Source: Streptomyces cinnabarinus
GTDB taxonomy: Bacteria > Actinomycetota > Actinomycetes > Streptomycetales > Streptomycetaceae
DNA length: 64,000 nucleotides
Direction of reading: 5' to 3'
Assembly (NCBI RefSeq): GCF_027270315.1
Contig: NZ_CP114413.1
Span: 4,278,001-4,342,000, forward strand
Of this stretch, positions 8,053 through 16,701 are shown piece by piece (within the stretch, counting starts at the first letter, position 1; the number at the start of each line of letters is the position of its first letter). A program made the position numbers and the translations under genes. A model generated the notes under the pieces. It worked only from the letters and a program-made list of their open reading frames with translations, searched no databases and was not told where the DNA came from.

Positions 8053-8415
8053 ATGGCGAAGAAGCTCGTGATCAAGGTGACTGCCGGGGCCGACGCGCCC
8101 GAGCGGTGTTCGCAGGCGTTCACGGTGGCGGCGGTGGCCGTGGCCAGTGGGGTCGAGGTCTCGCTGTGGCTGACCGGGGAGTCCGCGTGGTTCGCCCTCC
8201 CGGGCCGGGCCGCCGAGTTCGAACTGCCGCATGCCGCCCCGCTGCCCGACCTGCTCGACTCGCTCCTCGCGGGCGGCAGGGTGACCCTGTGCACCCAGTG
8301 CGCCGCACGCCGGGACATCACCGAGAAGGACGTCATCGAGGGCGTACGGATCGCGGGCGCGCAGGTCTTCGTACAGGAGGCGCTCGGGGACGGGACGCAG
8401 GCGCTCGTCTACTGA
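8053..8415 (+). CDS. DsrE/F-family sulfur-relay-like protein
   Basis: The 120-residue protein has the DsrE fold pattern: beta strand KKLVIKVTAG, helix RCSQAFTVAAVAVASGVEVSLW, then GGRVTLCTQCAARRDI with a C-x2-C pair, then IEGVRIAGAQVFVQEAL. DsrE/F proteins carry persulfide sulfur on cysteine in relay systems. The rhodanese and SseC-like genes 0.4-1.5 kb away support a sulfur role. The ATG at 8053 is chosen; upstream in-frame codons reach into the divergent gene and are not credible. Confidence 0.8.
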   Translation: MAKKLVIKVTAGADAPERCSQAFTVAAVAVASGVEVSLWLTGESAWFALPGRAAEFELPHAAPLPDLLDSLLAGGRVTLCTQCAARRDITEKDVIEGVRIAGAQVFVQEALGDGTQALVY

Positions 8416-8422
8416 GACGCGG

Positions 8423-8683
8423 CTACAACCGGCGCTTCTTGCCGTCCAGTTCGTCCCACCACTCGTCGGACTTCGGGTCGCCGGACGGATCGTCCCACCA
8501 GCGGTCGTCCGGTCCCCGTCGGTTGGCGACCATCGCGGCCAGCGGGGGGATCAGCATGGCGACCACGCACATGCCCACCGCCACCGGGACCGACCAGAGG
8601 CGTACGACGGCCCAGGCCAGGACGAACAGCGTGATGCAGATGCCCATCATGGCGAAGTACTGATGACGTCGCCGTGCGTACAT
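8423..8683 (-). CDS. DUF3099-type small membrane protein
   Basis: The 86-residue product starts MYARRRHQYFAMMGICITLF, has two transmembrane helices separated by a short turn and ends with a charged, Trp-containing tail (WWDDPSGDPKSDEWWDEL). This matches the actinobacterial DUF3099 family, whose function is unknown. It is convergent with the DsrE-like gene, with 7 bases between the stops. Confidence 0.75.
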   Translation of the reverse strand: MYARRRHQYFAMMGICITLFVLAWAVVRLWSVPVAVGMCVVAMLIPPLAAMVANRRGPDDRWWDDPSGDPKSDEWWDELDGKKRRL

Positions 8684-8705
8684 ATGTCCAGAGTAGGTCC
8701 GGACA

Positions 8706-8756
8706 GGCCGAAGGGCCGCACCCAGGCGTCCAACCCGGGGGTGCGGCCCTTCGGCC
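8706..8756 (-). terminator. Long perfect stem-loop after the SseC-like gene
   Basis: CCGAAGGGCCGCACCC (8708-8723) and its exact complement (8739-8754), extended by GG/CC on the outside, form an 18-bp stem with a 15-base loop, 15 bases downstream of the gene ending at 8772. Confidence 0.85.
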
Positions 8757-8771
8757 GGTCTGCGAGGTGCC

Positions 8772-9059
8772 TCAGACGGCGATGGCGACCTCCGCCAGGC
8801 CGCCCTGCTGGGCGACGACGGTACGGTCGGCCGTGCCGCCGGGAACCAGCGCACGGACGGTCCACGTGCCCTCGGCCGCGTAGAAGCGGAACTGGCCCGT
8901 GGCGGAGGTGGGGACCTCCGCGGTGAACTCGCCGGTCGAGTCGAGCAGACGGACGTAGCCGACGATGGGCTCGCCGTCCTTGGTCACCTGGCCCTGGATC
9001 GTGGTCTCACCGGGCTTGATCGTCGAGGCGTCGGGGCCGCCGGCCTTCGCTCCGCACAT
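8772..9059 (-). CDS. sseC: SseC-like DUF1416 protein
   Basis: The 95-residue protein begins MCGAKAGGPDASTIKPGETT and continues as an immunoglobulin-like/transthyretin-like beta sandwich (GEPIVGYVRLLDSTGEFTAEV). It matches the DUF1416 family, called SseC in mycobacteria, where it is paired with a thiosulfate sulfurtransferase as here. The conserved Cys2 is a candidate sulfur acceptor, which is inference. It follows the rhodanese gene by 32 bases in the same operon. Confidence 0.85.
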   Translation of the reverse strand: MCGAKAGGPDASTIKPGETTIQGQVTKDGEPIVGYVRLLDSTGEFTAEVPTSATGQFRFYAAEGTWTVRALVPGGTADRTVVAQQGGLAEVAIAV

Positions 9060-9091
9060 GTTGAACTCCTTGAGGGGTAAGGTCGGTGGTC

Positions 9092-9937
9092 TTACTTGTT
9101 GGCGCCGAGCTCGATCGGCACGCCGACGAGGGAGCCGTACTCGGTCCAGGAGCCGTCGTAGTTCTTGACGTTCTCCACGCCCAGCAGCTCGTGCAGGACG
9201 AACCAGGTCAGCGCGGAGCGCTCACCGATACGGCAGTAGGCGATGGTGTCCTTCGCCAGGTCCACCTGCTCCTCGGCGTAGAGGGCCTTGAGGTCGTCGT
9301 CCGACTTGAAGGTGCCGTCGTCGTTGGCGTTCTTCGACCACGGGATGTTGCGGGCGCTGGGCACGTGGCCCGGGCGCTGCGACTGCTCCTGCGGCAGGTG
9401 GGCCGGGGCGAGGAGCTTGCCGGAGAACTCGTCGGGAGACCGCACGTCGACGAGGTTCTGGGCGCCGATGGCCGCCACGACGTCGTCACGGAAGGCACGG
9501 ATCGAGGTGTCCTGCGCCTTGGCCTTGTACTCGGTCGCCGGGCGGGCGGGCACCTCGGTGCCGTCGACCAGCTCGCGGGCGTCCAGCTCCCACTTCTTGC
9601 GGCCGCCGTCGAGGAGCTTGACGTTCTCGTGGCCGTAGAGCTTGAAGTACCAGTAGGCGTAGGACGCGAACCAGTTGTTGTTGCCGCCGTAAAGGATCAC
9701 CAGCGTGTCGTTGGCGATGCCCTTCGCCGACAGGAGCTTCTCGAAGCCCTCCTGGTCGATGAAGTCGCGGCGGACCGGGTCCTGCAGGTCCTTGGTCCAG
9801 TCGATCCGGATCGCGTTCTTGATGTGGTTCTTCTCGTAGGCGGACGTGTCCTCGTCCACCTCCACGATCGCGATGTTGCTGTCGTCCAGGTTCTCCTGGA
9901 GCCAGTCGGCGTCGACCAGGACGTCGCTGCGGCTCAT
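9092..9937 (-). CDS. cysA: Thiosulfate sulfurtransferase (rhodanese)
   Basis: The 281-residue protein consists of two tandem rhodanese domains: an inactive N-terminal one (DVLVDADWLQENLDDSNIAI) and a catalytic C-terminal one with the active-site loop CRIGERS (AYCRIGERSALTWFVLHELL), whose Cys receives the sulfane sulfur. It transfers sulfur from thiosulfate to cyanide or thiols. GGAGGAGAAAGC before the ATG is a strong ribosome site. A short Cys-containing leader frame lies 128 bases upstream. Symbols cysA and sseA are both used for this gene in actinobacteria. Confidence 0.9.
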   Translation of the reverse strand: MSRSDVLVDADWLQENLDDSNIAIVEVDEDTSAYEKNHIKNAIRIDWTKDLQDPVRRDFIDQEGFEKLLSAKGIANDTLVILYGGNNNWFASYAYWYFKLYGHENVKLLDGGRKKWELDARELVDGTEVPARPATEYKAKAQDTSIRAFRDDVVAAIGAQNLVDVRSPDEFSGKLLAPAHLPQEQSQRPGHVPSARNIPWSKNANDDGTFKSDDDLKALYAEEQVDLAKDTIAYCRIGERSALTWFVLHELLGVENVKNYDGSWTEYGSLVGVPIELGANK

Positions 9938-10064
9938 GCTTTCTCCTCCGGGGCAGTTGCGGCGGGGCGTGCAAGTGAGATGGGTGCGCGCGGTCCGGGT
10001 GCGGACGGCGCACGGGTGCCCGAAAACAGGGCGGCGGGGAATGCGAGGAGTCGGTGCTCTTCGC

Positions 10065-10145
10065 TCAGAAGGTGCGACAGAGCATGGCGGCGACGCGGCA
10101 CAGGTCTACTGCCCGCCGCTTCGTGAGATCCGCCTGTCGCTTCAT
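10065..10145 (-). CDS. Cysteine-type leader peptide upstream of the rhodanese operon
   Basis: An ATG at 10145 opens a 26-codon frame: MKRQADLTKRRAVDLCRVAA followed by M-L-C-R-T-F. The RRAVDLCRVAAMLCR core is the conserved form of a short peptide found before sulfur-assimilation genes in Streptomyces and related genera. Two Cys codons near its end fit attenuation or translational control by cysteine supply. The 127 bases between its stop and the rhodanese start would hold the control structures. Placement and motif are visible; the mechanism is inferred from mycobacterial Cys leaders. Confidence 0.8.
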   Translation of the reverse strand: MKRQADLTKRRAVDLCRVAAMLCRTF

Positions 10146-10363
10146 AGCTGCGATCGTAGGGAGGGACGGGCGCGCATGTCACCGGCGTGTCGCATGCTGA
10201 GACGCGATCGTCCGGGATGCGGGATGAGCGAGCCGTCGAGGCCGGTCCCGCACGGCCTCCGGGGTGCTGTATCGGCCGTCACATCTACGGTGCGGACGGC
10301 GTCGTCTCGCCTGTCGGACACCCGGTGTTCACCGAGGGGGTCGAGAGGGGACCGAGGGGGTGA
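10146..10363. other. Intergenic region, probable promoter of the leader/rhodanese operon
   Basis: No gene is visible. It separates the leader peptide from the end of the DUF2993 gene; both are on the minus strand, so it should carry the rhodanese operon promoter and the end of the upstream transcript. Confidence 0.4.
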
Positions 10364-11101
10364 TTACCCCGCGAGCCGGACGTTCGAACCCTTCACGCTG
10401 ATCTCCACGCCGTCCTTCGCCGCCTCGACCTTGTCCAGCTGGATGCCTCCGGGGAGACCGTCGATGCGCTGCTCGAAGTCGGTGATGTCGCGGGCCCTGG
10501 ACTCGGCGATGTCCACGCCGCCGAAGGAGGGCAGGGAGTCGGCGTGCACCTTGACGATGTCGCCCTCGGTGGTCACGGAGCTGAGCACGGAGACCGGGTT
10601 GGGCAGCTTCACGCCGAGGACGGTGGCCTCCACGGCGACCTTGATCCGGCCGTTGCCGCCGTCGGAGAGGCCCACGACATGGGCGGTGACCCCGGGGCCG
10701 ACCTCGGTGGGCTCGGACTGTGCGGTCTTGAGCAGCTCGGCGTAGGTGATGGAGGCGGTGCCGGTGGCGGAGGCGGCGGTGGCGGAGCTGTAGTCGCCGG
10801 AGAACTGCACGCCCTTCATGTTCGCCTTCAGCCCGGCGATGCGGATGGTCTCGCCGCCGGTGCCCGCACTGGCCTCGTAGTCCTCTATCCCGACCTCCAC
10901 GTCGTCCAGCTCACCGCTGGCCATCTGGGTCAGGAAGGGGAAGCCCTTGATCGACACGTCCGGAGTGGCGGCGAGGTTCTCCGTGGTCCTCAGCTTCTCC
11001 GCGGCCTCGTCCTCGGCGAAACCCACGGCAAGGCGGTCGGCGAGCACGAACAGCCCGCCGAGGATGACGACGACGATCAGCGATATCCGCAGTGCGCGCA
11101 T
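10364..11101 (-). CDS. DUF2993 (LmeA-like) membrane-anchored protein
   Basis: The 245-residue product has an N-terminal transmembrane/signal segment (ISLIVVVILGGLFVLADRLAVG) followed by the DUF2993 domain. The family hallmark is KGFPFLTQMASGELDDVEVGI. The mycobacterial relative LmeA is a periplasmic protein that binds phospholipid and is needed for lipomannan elongation; that role is only suggestive here. A GTG at 11119 would add six residues; the ATG at 11101 is preceded by GGGGGA about 10 bases away. A second family member lies at 21950-23143. Confidence 0.8.
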   Translation of the reverse strand: MRALRISLIVVVILGGLFVLADRLAVGFAEDEAAEKLRTTENLAATPDVSIKGFPFLTQMASGELDDVEVGIEDYEASAGTGGETIRIAGLKANMKGVQFSGDYSSATAASATGTASITYAELLKTAQSEPTEVGPGVTAHVVGLSDGGNGRIKVAVEATVLGVKLPNPVSVLSSVTTEGDIVKVHADSLPSFGGVDIAESRARDITDFEQRIDGLPGGIQLDKVEAAKDGVEISVKGSNVRLAG

Positions 11102-11248
11102 GTTCCGGTGTTCCCCCACCTAGGCGGTCACGACGACCGAGTGGCCGCCATCCGGGGAGCGTAACCCTGCGGTGTCCGGGGGCCCCGGAATTGTCGATCA
11201 GCTGTGACAGGGGGCTGGGGGCTGGGCCAGGGGTCGCCGCCGTGGCGG

Positions 11249-12367
11249 CTAGCCCAGCGCCCGGCCCAGCACGTACACCGCCGGGGCCGCCGCGGCCAGG
11301 GGCAGGGCGACTCCCGCCGTGAAGTGGACGAACTTCGACGGGTAGTCGTAGCTCGCCACGCGGTGGCCGATCAGGGCGCAGGCGGCTGCCGCCGCGCCGA
11401 GCAGGGCGCCCTCGGCGCCCACGTCGGTCATGCCGCCGACCGCGATGCCCGCACCCGCCGCGGCGAGCAGGGAGACGACCACGGACGCCGGGGTCGGCAG
11501 CGGGAGCGCCCGGGCCAGCAGGGCCACCGCCACGGCCGCCGCGCCCACGGTGACCGCGTCCGCCTTCGCCGCGAGGTAGCCCGCCGCCACGATGGACAGG
11601 GCCGCGGAGGCGACCGTGGCCATCAGTCCGTACATCCGCTCGTCCGGGTCGGCGTGGGAGCGGAGCTGGAGGACCAGGGCGAGCAGGACCCAGACGCCCA
11701 GCGTGCCGAGGATCGCCGAGGGGGCCCGGTCGGACGCCAGCAGCGCCACGTCCGCGGTGAGCGCGCCCGCGAAGGCCAGCGCGATGCCCTGGCGGGCCGG
11801 CCACATGCCGTTCAGCCGGAACCAGCCGGCCGCGGTGACGGCCTGCAGGAGCACCAGCGGGACGAGCAGCGCGTACGTGCCGATCGCCGCCGCGCCCGAC
11901 AGCAGCAGGCCCAGCAGTGCCGTCAGCGCCGCCGGCTGCATCCCGGGCTCGATGACCGGGGACCGGCCTTCGAGGCGCGCCCGCTGGGCGTCGGTCACAC
12001 GGGAGTTGCCGCCGAGGGTGGCCGGGCCGTAGGCCGTGTTCGGGTCCGTGGGCACGGACGCGGGCGCGGGCGCCTCAGGGGCGGCCGGGGCCATCGGGGG
12101 CAGCGGGGCCGCGTACGGCTCGTGCCCCTGCGGGTCGTGCGCCTGGGGGTCGTACGCCTGCTGCGGCACGTACGACGTCTCCGCCGCCGAGACCGGTGCC
12201 TGCACCTGCGTCTCCCAGGTCTGGCCCTGCCACTGCTGGGTGTACTGCTGGGCGGCCTGCGGGTCCTCGTACCCCTGCTGCCACGCCTGCCCCTGGGCGG
12301 GCGGCTGCTGCTGCTGCCCGTACGGGTCGTAGGCGTCGTAGCCGCCCTGATACGGCTGGTTGGTCAT
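11249..12367 (-). CDS. Polytopic membrane protein with Gln/Pro/Tyr-rich tail
   Basis: Of 372 residues, the first 120 or so are disordered and rich in Gln, Tyr, Pro and Ala (repeats such as YDPQAHDPQGHEPY), and the rest form about nine hydrophobic helices with few charged residues. The tail type is common in Streptomyces membrane proteins that interact at the cell pole or with cytoskeletal proteins. I do not recognise the transporter or enzyme class. The gene starts 3 bases after the MoaD-like stop, so the two are co-transcribed. Confidence 0.7.
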   Translation of the reverse strand: MTNQPYQGGYDAYDPYGQQQQPPAQGQAWQQGYEDPQAAQQYTQQWQGQTWETQVQAPVSAAETSYVPQQAYDPQAHDPQGHEPYAAPLPPMAPAAPEAPAPASVPTDPNTAYGPATLGGNSRVTDAQRARLEGRSPVIEPGMQPAALTALLGLLLSGAAAIGTYALLVPLVLLQAVTAAGWFRLNGMWPARQGIALAFAGALTADVALLASDRAPSAILGTLGVWVLLALVLQLRSHADPDERMYGLMATVASAALSIVAAGYLAAKADAVTVGAAAVAVALLARALPLPTPASVVVSLLAAAGAGIAVGGMTDVGAEGALLGAAAAACALIGHRVASYDYPSKFVHFTAGVALPLAAAAPAVYVLGRALG

Positions 12368-12370
12368 CGC

Positions 12371-12625
12371 TCATCCTCCTGCGAACGGCGGGAGCACCTC
12401 GACCGTGCCGCCGTCGGCCAGCCGTACCGTCTCATGCCCGCGGGTGCCCACGGGGTCACCGTCGATGAGGAAGGAGCAGCGCAGCAGGACGCGCGTCAGT
12501 TCCCCGGGGTGTCGCTCGCGCACCGCGGCGAGCGCCTCGGCGAGCGTGGCCGCGTCGTACGACTCCTCGCCGATCCCGGCCGCGGCCTTCGCGGCGGCCC
12601 AGTAGCGCACCGTGACCTTTGCCAT
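12371..12625 (-). CDS. MoaD/ThiS-family beta-grasp sulfur carrier
   Basis: The 84-residue protein has the ubiquitin-like pattern of MoaD (VTVRYWAAAKAAAGIGEESY; LADGGTVEVLPPFAGG) and ends in the essential Gly-Gly that is adenylated and thiocarboxylated. No MoaE, ThiG or E1-like activating enzyme is adjacent, so the pathway it feeds (molybdopterin, thiamine or another) cannot be told from context. Confidence 0.85.
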   Translation of the reverse strand: MAKVTVRYWAAAKAAAGIGEESYDAATLAEALAAVRERHPGELTRVLLRCSFLIDGDPVGTRGHETVRLADGGTVEVLPPFAGG

Positions 12626-12661
12626 CCCGTCCCTCCGGACCTCTCCGTCAACAGGGCCAGG

Positions 12662-13525
12662 CTAGCCCGCCCGGCCGAGGGCCCAGTGACCGATCCGGGC
12701 CAGCAGCTCGTCCGCGGCCGCGTGCTCGGCGTGGCCCATGCCCGCCTCCAGCCAGAGTTCGCCGTGGTCGCCGGCCGCCTCGGCCAGCATCCGGGGGTGG
12801 TCGACGGGGAAATACCCGTCCCGGTCGCCGTGCACGATCAGCAGCGGGGTCGGGGCGATCCGCGGGACCGACTCCACCGGGGAGAGCGGGACCGGGTCCC
12901 ATCTCCGGTGGTGGATGCGCGTCCGCAGGCCGTAGCGGGTCACGAGCCGGCCCTCACGCCGGGTTACCAGCCAGTGGACCCGGCGCATAGGGGCCGTGCC
13001 GCGGTAGTACCACCGGGCGGGGGCACTGACCGAAACCACCGCGTCCGTTCGCGCCTCCGTGCGCCCCACGTGCTCCGAGCCGTACAGCGCGCCGTGCCGC
13101 AGCACCACCGAGCCGCCCATGGAGAAACCGACGGTCACCACGCGCGGGTGCCCGAGCTCCCGCGCCCAGGCCACCGCCGCCGCCAGATCGAGCACCTCCT
13201 TGTCCCCCACCGTGGACCGCCCGCCGGAGCGTCCGTGGCCGCGGAAGGAGAACGTGACCACGGCCCCGTACTGCGCGAATGCCGTCGCCACCCGGCGCAC
13301 ATGCGGTCGATCCACATCGCCGGTGAATCCGTGCGCGATCACGAACACCAGGTCACTTGAAGATGGAGTTCCGGCGTCGTATACGACCGCACCCGGTTCG
13401 TATACGGAATCGATCGGCACTCCGTCTTTCGTGCGCAGAAACGTCCGTATAGGGGTGCGTCTGCTCGTCTCAGAATTCGGAACAGCCGTCGAACGCGCCA
13501 CATGACCTGCCGGACCAGTGCTCAT
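12662..13525 (-). CDS. Alpha/beta hydrolase
   Basis: The 287-residue protein shows the serine hydrolase elements in order: oxyanion strand VFVIAHGFTGDVDRPH, nucleophile elbow GFSMGGSVV, acid in IVHGDRDGYFP and histidine in GMGHAEHA. These suggest an esterase, lipase or acylglycerol hydrolase acting in the cytoplasm, since no signal peptide is visible. Substrate is unknown. It is divergent from glnR across 173 bases. Confidence 0.85.
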   Translation of the reverse strand: MSTGPAGHVARSTAVPNSETSRRTPIRTFLRTKDGVPIDSVYEPGAVVYDAGTPSSSDLVFVIAHGFTGDVDRPHVRRVATAFAQYGAVVTFSFRGHGRSGGRSTVGDKEVLDLAAAVAWARELGHPRVVTVGFSMGGSVVLRHGALYGSEHVGRTEARTDAVVSVSAPARWYYRGTAPMRRVHWLVTRREGRLVTRYGLRTRIHHRRWDPVPLSPVESVPRIAPTPLLIVHGDRDGYFPVDHPRMLAEAAGDHGELWLEAGMGHAEHAAADELLARIGHWALGRAG

Positions 13526-13698
13526 GTGGGCTATTCTGCTGGGCAGAGGACTCGGGCAGCGTAGCCCCCGGGTCCTTTTGTGCTTTCGGAAGCGTTGTAT
13601 ACGACGCGGGAAACCGCAGGTGTACGGGGCCCCGGGATCGCAGAGCTAATCCGCTGTGCTGCAAACGTCCTCGCAGGGACCGAGGAGGAACCAGACGT
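13526..13698 (+). promoter_or_regulatory. Divergent promoter region of hydrolase and glnR
   Basis: This 173-base gap ends with the ribosome site GAGGAGGAACC before the glnR ATG. GGACTCGGG (13547-13555) can pair, with one wobble, with CCCGGGTCC (13567-13575). I could not assign -10/-35 boxes or a GlnR box with confidence. Confidence 0.4.
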
Positions 13699-14478
13699 AT
13701 GAGTTCTCTGCTGCTCCTGACCAATGCCCTCCAGCCGTCGACGGAGGTGCTCCCGGCCCTCGGCCTGCTTCTGCACAATGTGCGCGTTGCTCCCGCCGAA
13801 GGCCCGGCCCTCGTCGACACCCCGGGCGCCGACGTCATTCTGATCGACGGCCGCCGTGACCTCCCCCAGGTGCGCAGCCTGTGTCAGCTGCTGCGCTCCA
13901 CCGGACCCGGCTGTCCGCTCATCCTGGTCGTCACCGAGGGCGGTCTCGCCGCCGTCACCGCCGACTGGGGCATCGACGACGTACTGCTCGACACCGCCGG
14001 TCCCGCCGAGGTCGAGGCGCGACTGCGGCTGGCCATGGGCAGGCAGCAGATCGTCAACGACGACTCCCCGATGGAGATCCGCAACGGCGACCTCTCCGTC
14101 GACGAGGCCACCTACAGCGCCAAGCTGAAGGGGCGGGTCCTCGACCTCACCTTCAAGGAGTTCGAGCTCCTCAAATACCTCGCCCAGCACCCGGGCCGCG
14201 TCTTCACCCGCGCCCAGCTGCTCCAGGAGGTCTGGGGCTACGACTACTTCGGCGGCACCCGGACGGTCGACGTCCACGTACGGCGGCTGCGCGCCAAGCT
14301 CGGCCCCGAGCACGAGTCGCTGATCGGTACCGTCCGGAACGTGGGTTATCGATTCGTTACGCCCGAGAAGGGCGACCGCGCGGCCGAGGAGACGCGGGCC
14401 GCCGCGGACCGGCCAAAGGCGGCGGATACGGACGAGACGGCGGTCCTGGACGGCGTCGAGGTCAGCGCGGATGCCTGA
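13699..14478 (+). CDS. glnR: GlnR, global nitrogen regulator (atypical OmpR-type response regulator)
   Basis: GlnR controls glutamine synthetase, ammonium uptake and nitrite reduction genes in Streptomyces. The 259-residue protein has a degenerate receiver domain: the conserved Asp50 is kept in ILIDGRRD, but the acidic pocket and the lysine that support phosphorylation are not, which is the known GlnR state. The winged helix (ELLKYLAQHPGRVFTRAQLL; TVDVHVRRLRAKLG; VGYRFV) is typical OmpR. No cognate kinase is adjacent, as expected for this orphan regulator. The N-terminus MSSLLLLTNALQPSTEVLPA matches my memory of S. coelicolor GlnR closely. Confidence 0.95.
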   Translation: MSSLLLLTNALQPSTEVLPALGLLLHNVRVAPAEGPALVDTPGADVILIDGRRDLPQVRSLCQLLRSTGPGCPLILVVTEGGLAAVTADWGIDDVLLDTAGPAEVEARLRLAMGRQQIVNDDSPMEIRNGDLSVDEATYSAKLKGRVLDLTFKEFELLKYLAQHPGRVFTRAQLLQEVWGYDYFGGTRTVDVHVRRLRAKLGPEHESLIGTVRNVGYRFVTPEKGDRAAEETRAAADRPKAADTDETAVLDGVEVSADA

Positions 14479-14562
14479 CCCGCTCGGACCGCGCTCGGGC
14501 GGGGCACGGGCGAGCGCCTTCACGCCCTGCCCAGAGTGGGTCCATCCGCGTAGACTCCGCGC

Positions 14563-15585
14563 GTGGCCAAGGTAACCAGGGATGATGTGGCGCGGCTGGC
14601 AGGGACGTCCACTGCCGTCGTCAGCTATGTCATCAACAACGGACCCCGGCCGGTCGCCCCGGCCACGCGCGAGCGCGTTCTCGCCGCGATCAAGGAGCTG
14701 GGGTACCGGCCCGACCGGGTCGCCCAGGCCATGGCCTCGCGCCGGACGGACCTCATAGGTCTGATCATCCCGGACGCGCGTCAGCCGTTCTTCGGCGAGA
14801 TGGCGCACGCGGTCGAACAGGCCGCCTCCGAGCGCGGCAAGATGGTCCTCGTCGGCAACACCGACTACGTCGGCGAGCGCGAGGTCCACTATCTGCGGGC
14901 CTTCCTGGGCATGCGGGTCTCCGGGCTGATCCTGGTCAGCCACGCGCTGAACGACCTGGCCGCGGCGGAGATCGACGCCTGGGACGCACGGGTCGTGCTG
15001 CTGCACGAGCGCCCCGAGGCGATCGACGACGTCGCCGTCGTCACGGACGACCTCGGCGGTGCCCAGCTCGCCGTGCGGCATCTGCTGGAGCACGGCTACG
15101 AGTACGTCGCCTGTATGGGTGGCACGGCCGAGACCCCCTCCGTCGGTGACCCGGTCTCCGACCACGTCGAGGGCTGGAAGCGCGCCCTGGAGGAAGCGGG
15201 GATCTCACCCGAGGGGCGGCTGTTCGAGGCGCCCTACAACCGCTACGACGCCTACCGCATAGCGCTGGACCTCCTCGCCGGTCCCGACCGCCCGCCGGCG
15301 ATCTTCTGCTCCACCGACGACCAGGCGCTGGGTGTGCTGCGGGCGGCTCGGGAGCTGCGGATCGAGGTGCCCGGCGAGCTGGCCGTCGCCGGGTTCGACG
15401 ACATCAAGGAAGCGGCGCTGGCGGATCCCCCGCTGACGACGATCGCTTCGGACCGCTCGGCGATGGCCCGGGCGGCCGTGGACCTCGTCCTGGACGACGG
15501 GCTGCGGGTCGCCGGGTCCCGGCGGGAGCGGCTGAAGGTGTTTCCGTCGCGGCTGGTGACGCGGCGGTCCTGCGGCTGCGCGTAG
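14563..15585 (+). CDS. LacI-family transcriptional regulator
   Basis: The 340-residue protein has the LacI helix-turn-helix (TRDDVARLAGTSTAVVSYVI) and hinge helix (RVAQAMASRRTDLIGLIIPD), followed by a periplasmic-binding-protein-like effector domain (ADPPLTTIASDRSAMARAAV near the end). The start is a GTG with no clear ribosome site, so leaderless translation is possible. No sugar or transport operon is adjacent, so the ligand is unknown. It follows glnR by 84 bases. Confidence 0.88.
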   Translation: MAKVTRDDVARLAGTSTAVVSYVINNGPRPVAPATRERVLAAIKELGYRPDRVAQAMASRRTDLIGLIIPDARQPFFGEMAHAVEQAASERGKMVLVGNTDYVGEREVHYLRAFLGMRVSGLILVSHALNDLAAAEIDAWDARVVLLHERPEAIDDVAVVTDDLGGAQLAVRHLLEHGYEYVACMGGTAETPSVGDPVSDHVEGWKRALEEAGISPEGRLFEAPYNRYDAYRIALDLLAGPDRPPAIFCSTDDQALGVLRAARELRIEVPGELAVAGFDDIKEAALADPPLTTIASDRSAMARAAVDLVLDDGLRVAGSRRERLKVFPSRLVTRRSCGCA

Positions 15586-15676
15586 ACACACCTGCCGTCC
15601 TTATATCGGGCATACGAGGTTCTGTCGGGCTTCTCAGGGAGCGCTCAGGGAGCTCTCATGGTCGGGCGACAAGCTC

Positions 15677-16681
15677 ATGGACATGACCGAGAGCTTCCGC
15701 CGTGACGGCGAGTACGAGCAGTACGAGAACCCGTACGCGAACCCGTACGCGAACCCGGAGTGGCCGCCTCCGCCGGCCCACCAGCCCGCTCCCGCTCCTG
15801 TCTCCGAAGCTCCGCGCAAGAAGCGGCCCCGGGGTCCCATCGCCCTGCTGGCCGCCGTCGCGCTCGTCGCCGCGGCCGTGGGTGGCGGTACCGCCTACGC
15901 CGTGCAGGAGCTGAGCGGCAGCGACACCGTCGCCGCGAGCACCACCACCAGCGTGCTGCCCTCCAGCAAGAAGGGCGACATCGCGGCCATCGCCGAAACG
16001 GTCAGCCCGAGCATCGTGGAGATCAGCGCCACCTCCAACTCCGGTGAGTCCACCGGCTCCGGCGTGATCATCACCAGTGACGGCGAGATCGTCACCAACA
16101 ACCACGTCATCTCCGGCGCCTCCTCGATCAAGGTGACGACCAGTGACGGCAAGGAGTACACCGCCCAGGTCGTCGGCACCGACAGCAGCAAGGACCTCGC
16201 GCTGATCAAGCTGGCGGACGCCTCCGGCCTGACCGCGGCGAACCTCGGTGACTCCGACAACGTGCAGGTCGGCGACACGGTCGTGGCGATCGGCTCGCCC
16301 GAGGGGCTGACCGGCACCGTGACCAGCGGCATCGTCTCGGCGCTGGACCGCGATGTCACCGTCTCCACCGGCGAGGGCCAGCAGCAGCAACAGCAGGGCG
16401 GCGGCGGGTGGCCGTTCGAGTTCGGCGGCCAGGAGTTCAATGGCGACACCGGCTCGTCCACCACGACGTACAAGGCGCTCCAGACGGACGCGTCCCTGAA
16501 CCCGGGCAACTCCGGCGGCGCGCTGATCGACATGAACGGCAACATCATCGGCATCAACTCCGCGATGTACTCCTCGGCCTCGTCCTCCTCCGACGCCGGC
16601 AGCGTCGGCCTCGGGTTCGCCATCCCGGTCAACACCGTCAAGTCCGACCTCGCGAAACTGCGGGCGGGCGAGCAGAGCTGA
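15677..16681 (+). CDS. Membrane-anchored trypsin-like serine protease (HtrA/PepD-type, no PDZ)
   Basis: The 334-residue protein has a Tyr/Pro/Asn repeat tail in the cytoplasm, a transmembrane helix at about 54-77 and an extracytoplasmic S1C protease domain. The triad is visible: H143 (TNNHVISG), D173 (KDLALIKL) and S279 (NPGNSGGAL). A run of six Gln followed by Gly lies at about 235-244. It stops soon after the catalytic domain, with no PDZ domain, unlike HtrA or mycobacterial PepD. The response-regulator and kinase genes just downstream resemble MprAB, which in mycobacteria is linked to pepD. Confidence 0.88.
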   Translation: MDMTESFRRDGEYEQYENPYANPYANPEWPPPPAHQPAPAPVSEAPRKKRPRGPIALLAAVALVAAAVGGGTAYAVQELSGSDTVAASTTTSVLPSSKKGDIAAIAETVSPSIVEISATSNSGESTGSGVIITSDGEIVTNNHVISGASSIKVTTSDGKEYTAQVVGTDSSKDLALIKLADASGLTAANLGDSDNVQVGDTVVAIGSPEGLTGTVTSGIVSALDRDVTVSTGEGQQQQQQGGGGWPFEFGGQEFNGDTGSSTTTYKALQTDASLNPGNSGGALIDMNGNIIGINSAMYSSASSSSDAGSVGLGFAIPVNTVKSDLAKLRAGEQS

Positions 16682-16701
16682 TCCCCTTCAAGGAGGACGT
16701 C

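Noticed and set aside
12929..13360. Very long antisense frames opposite the hydrolase and membrane protein (11204-13360 on the plus strand)
   Set aside because: The translation is Arg/Gly/His-rich without any domain, and the opposite strand encodes recognisable proteins. High GC opens such shadow frames throughout the window.
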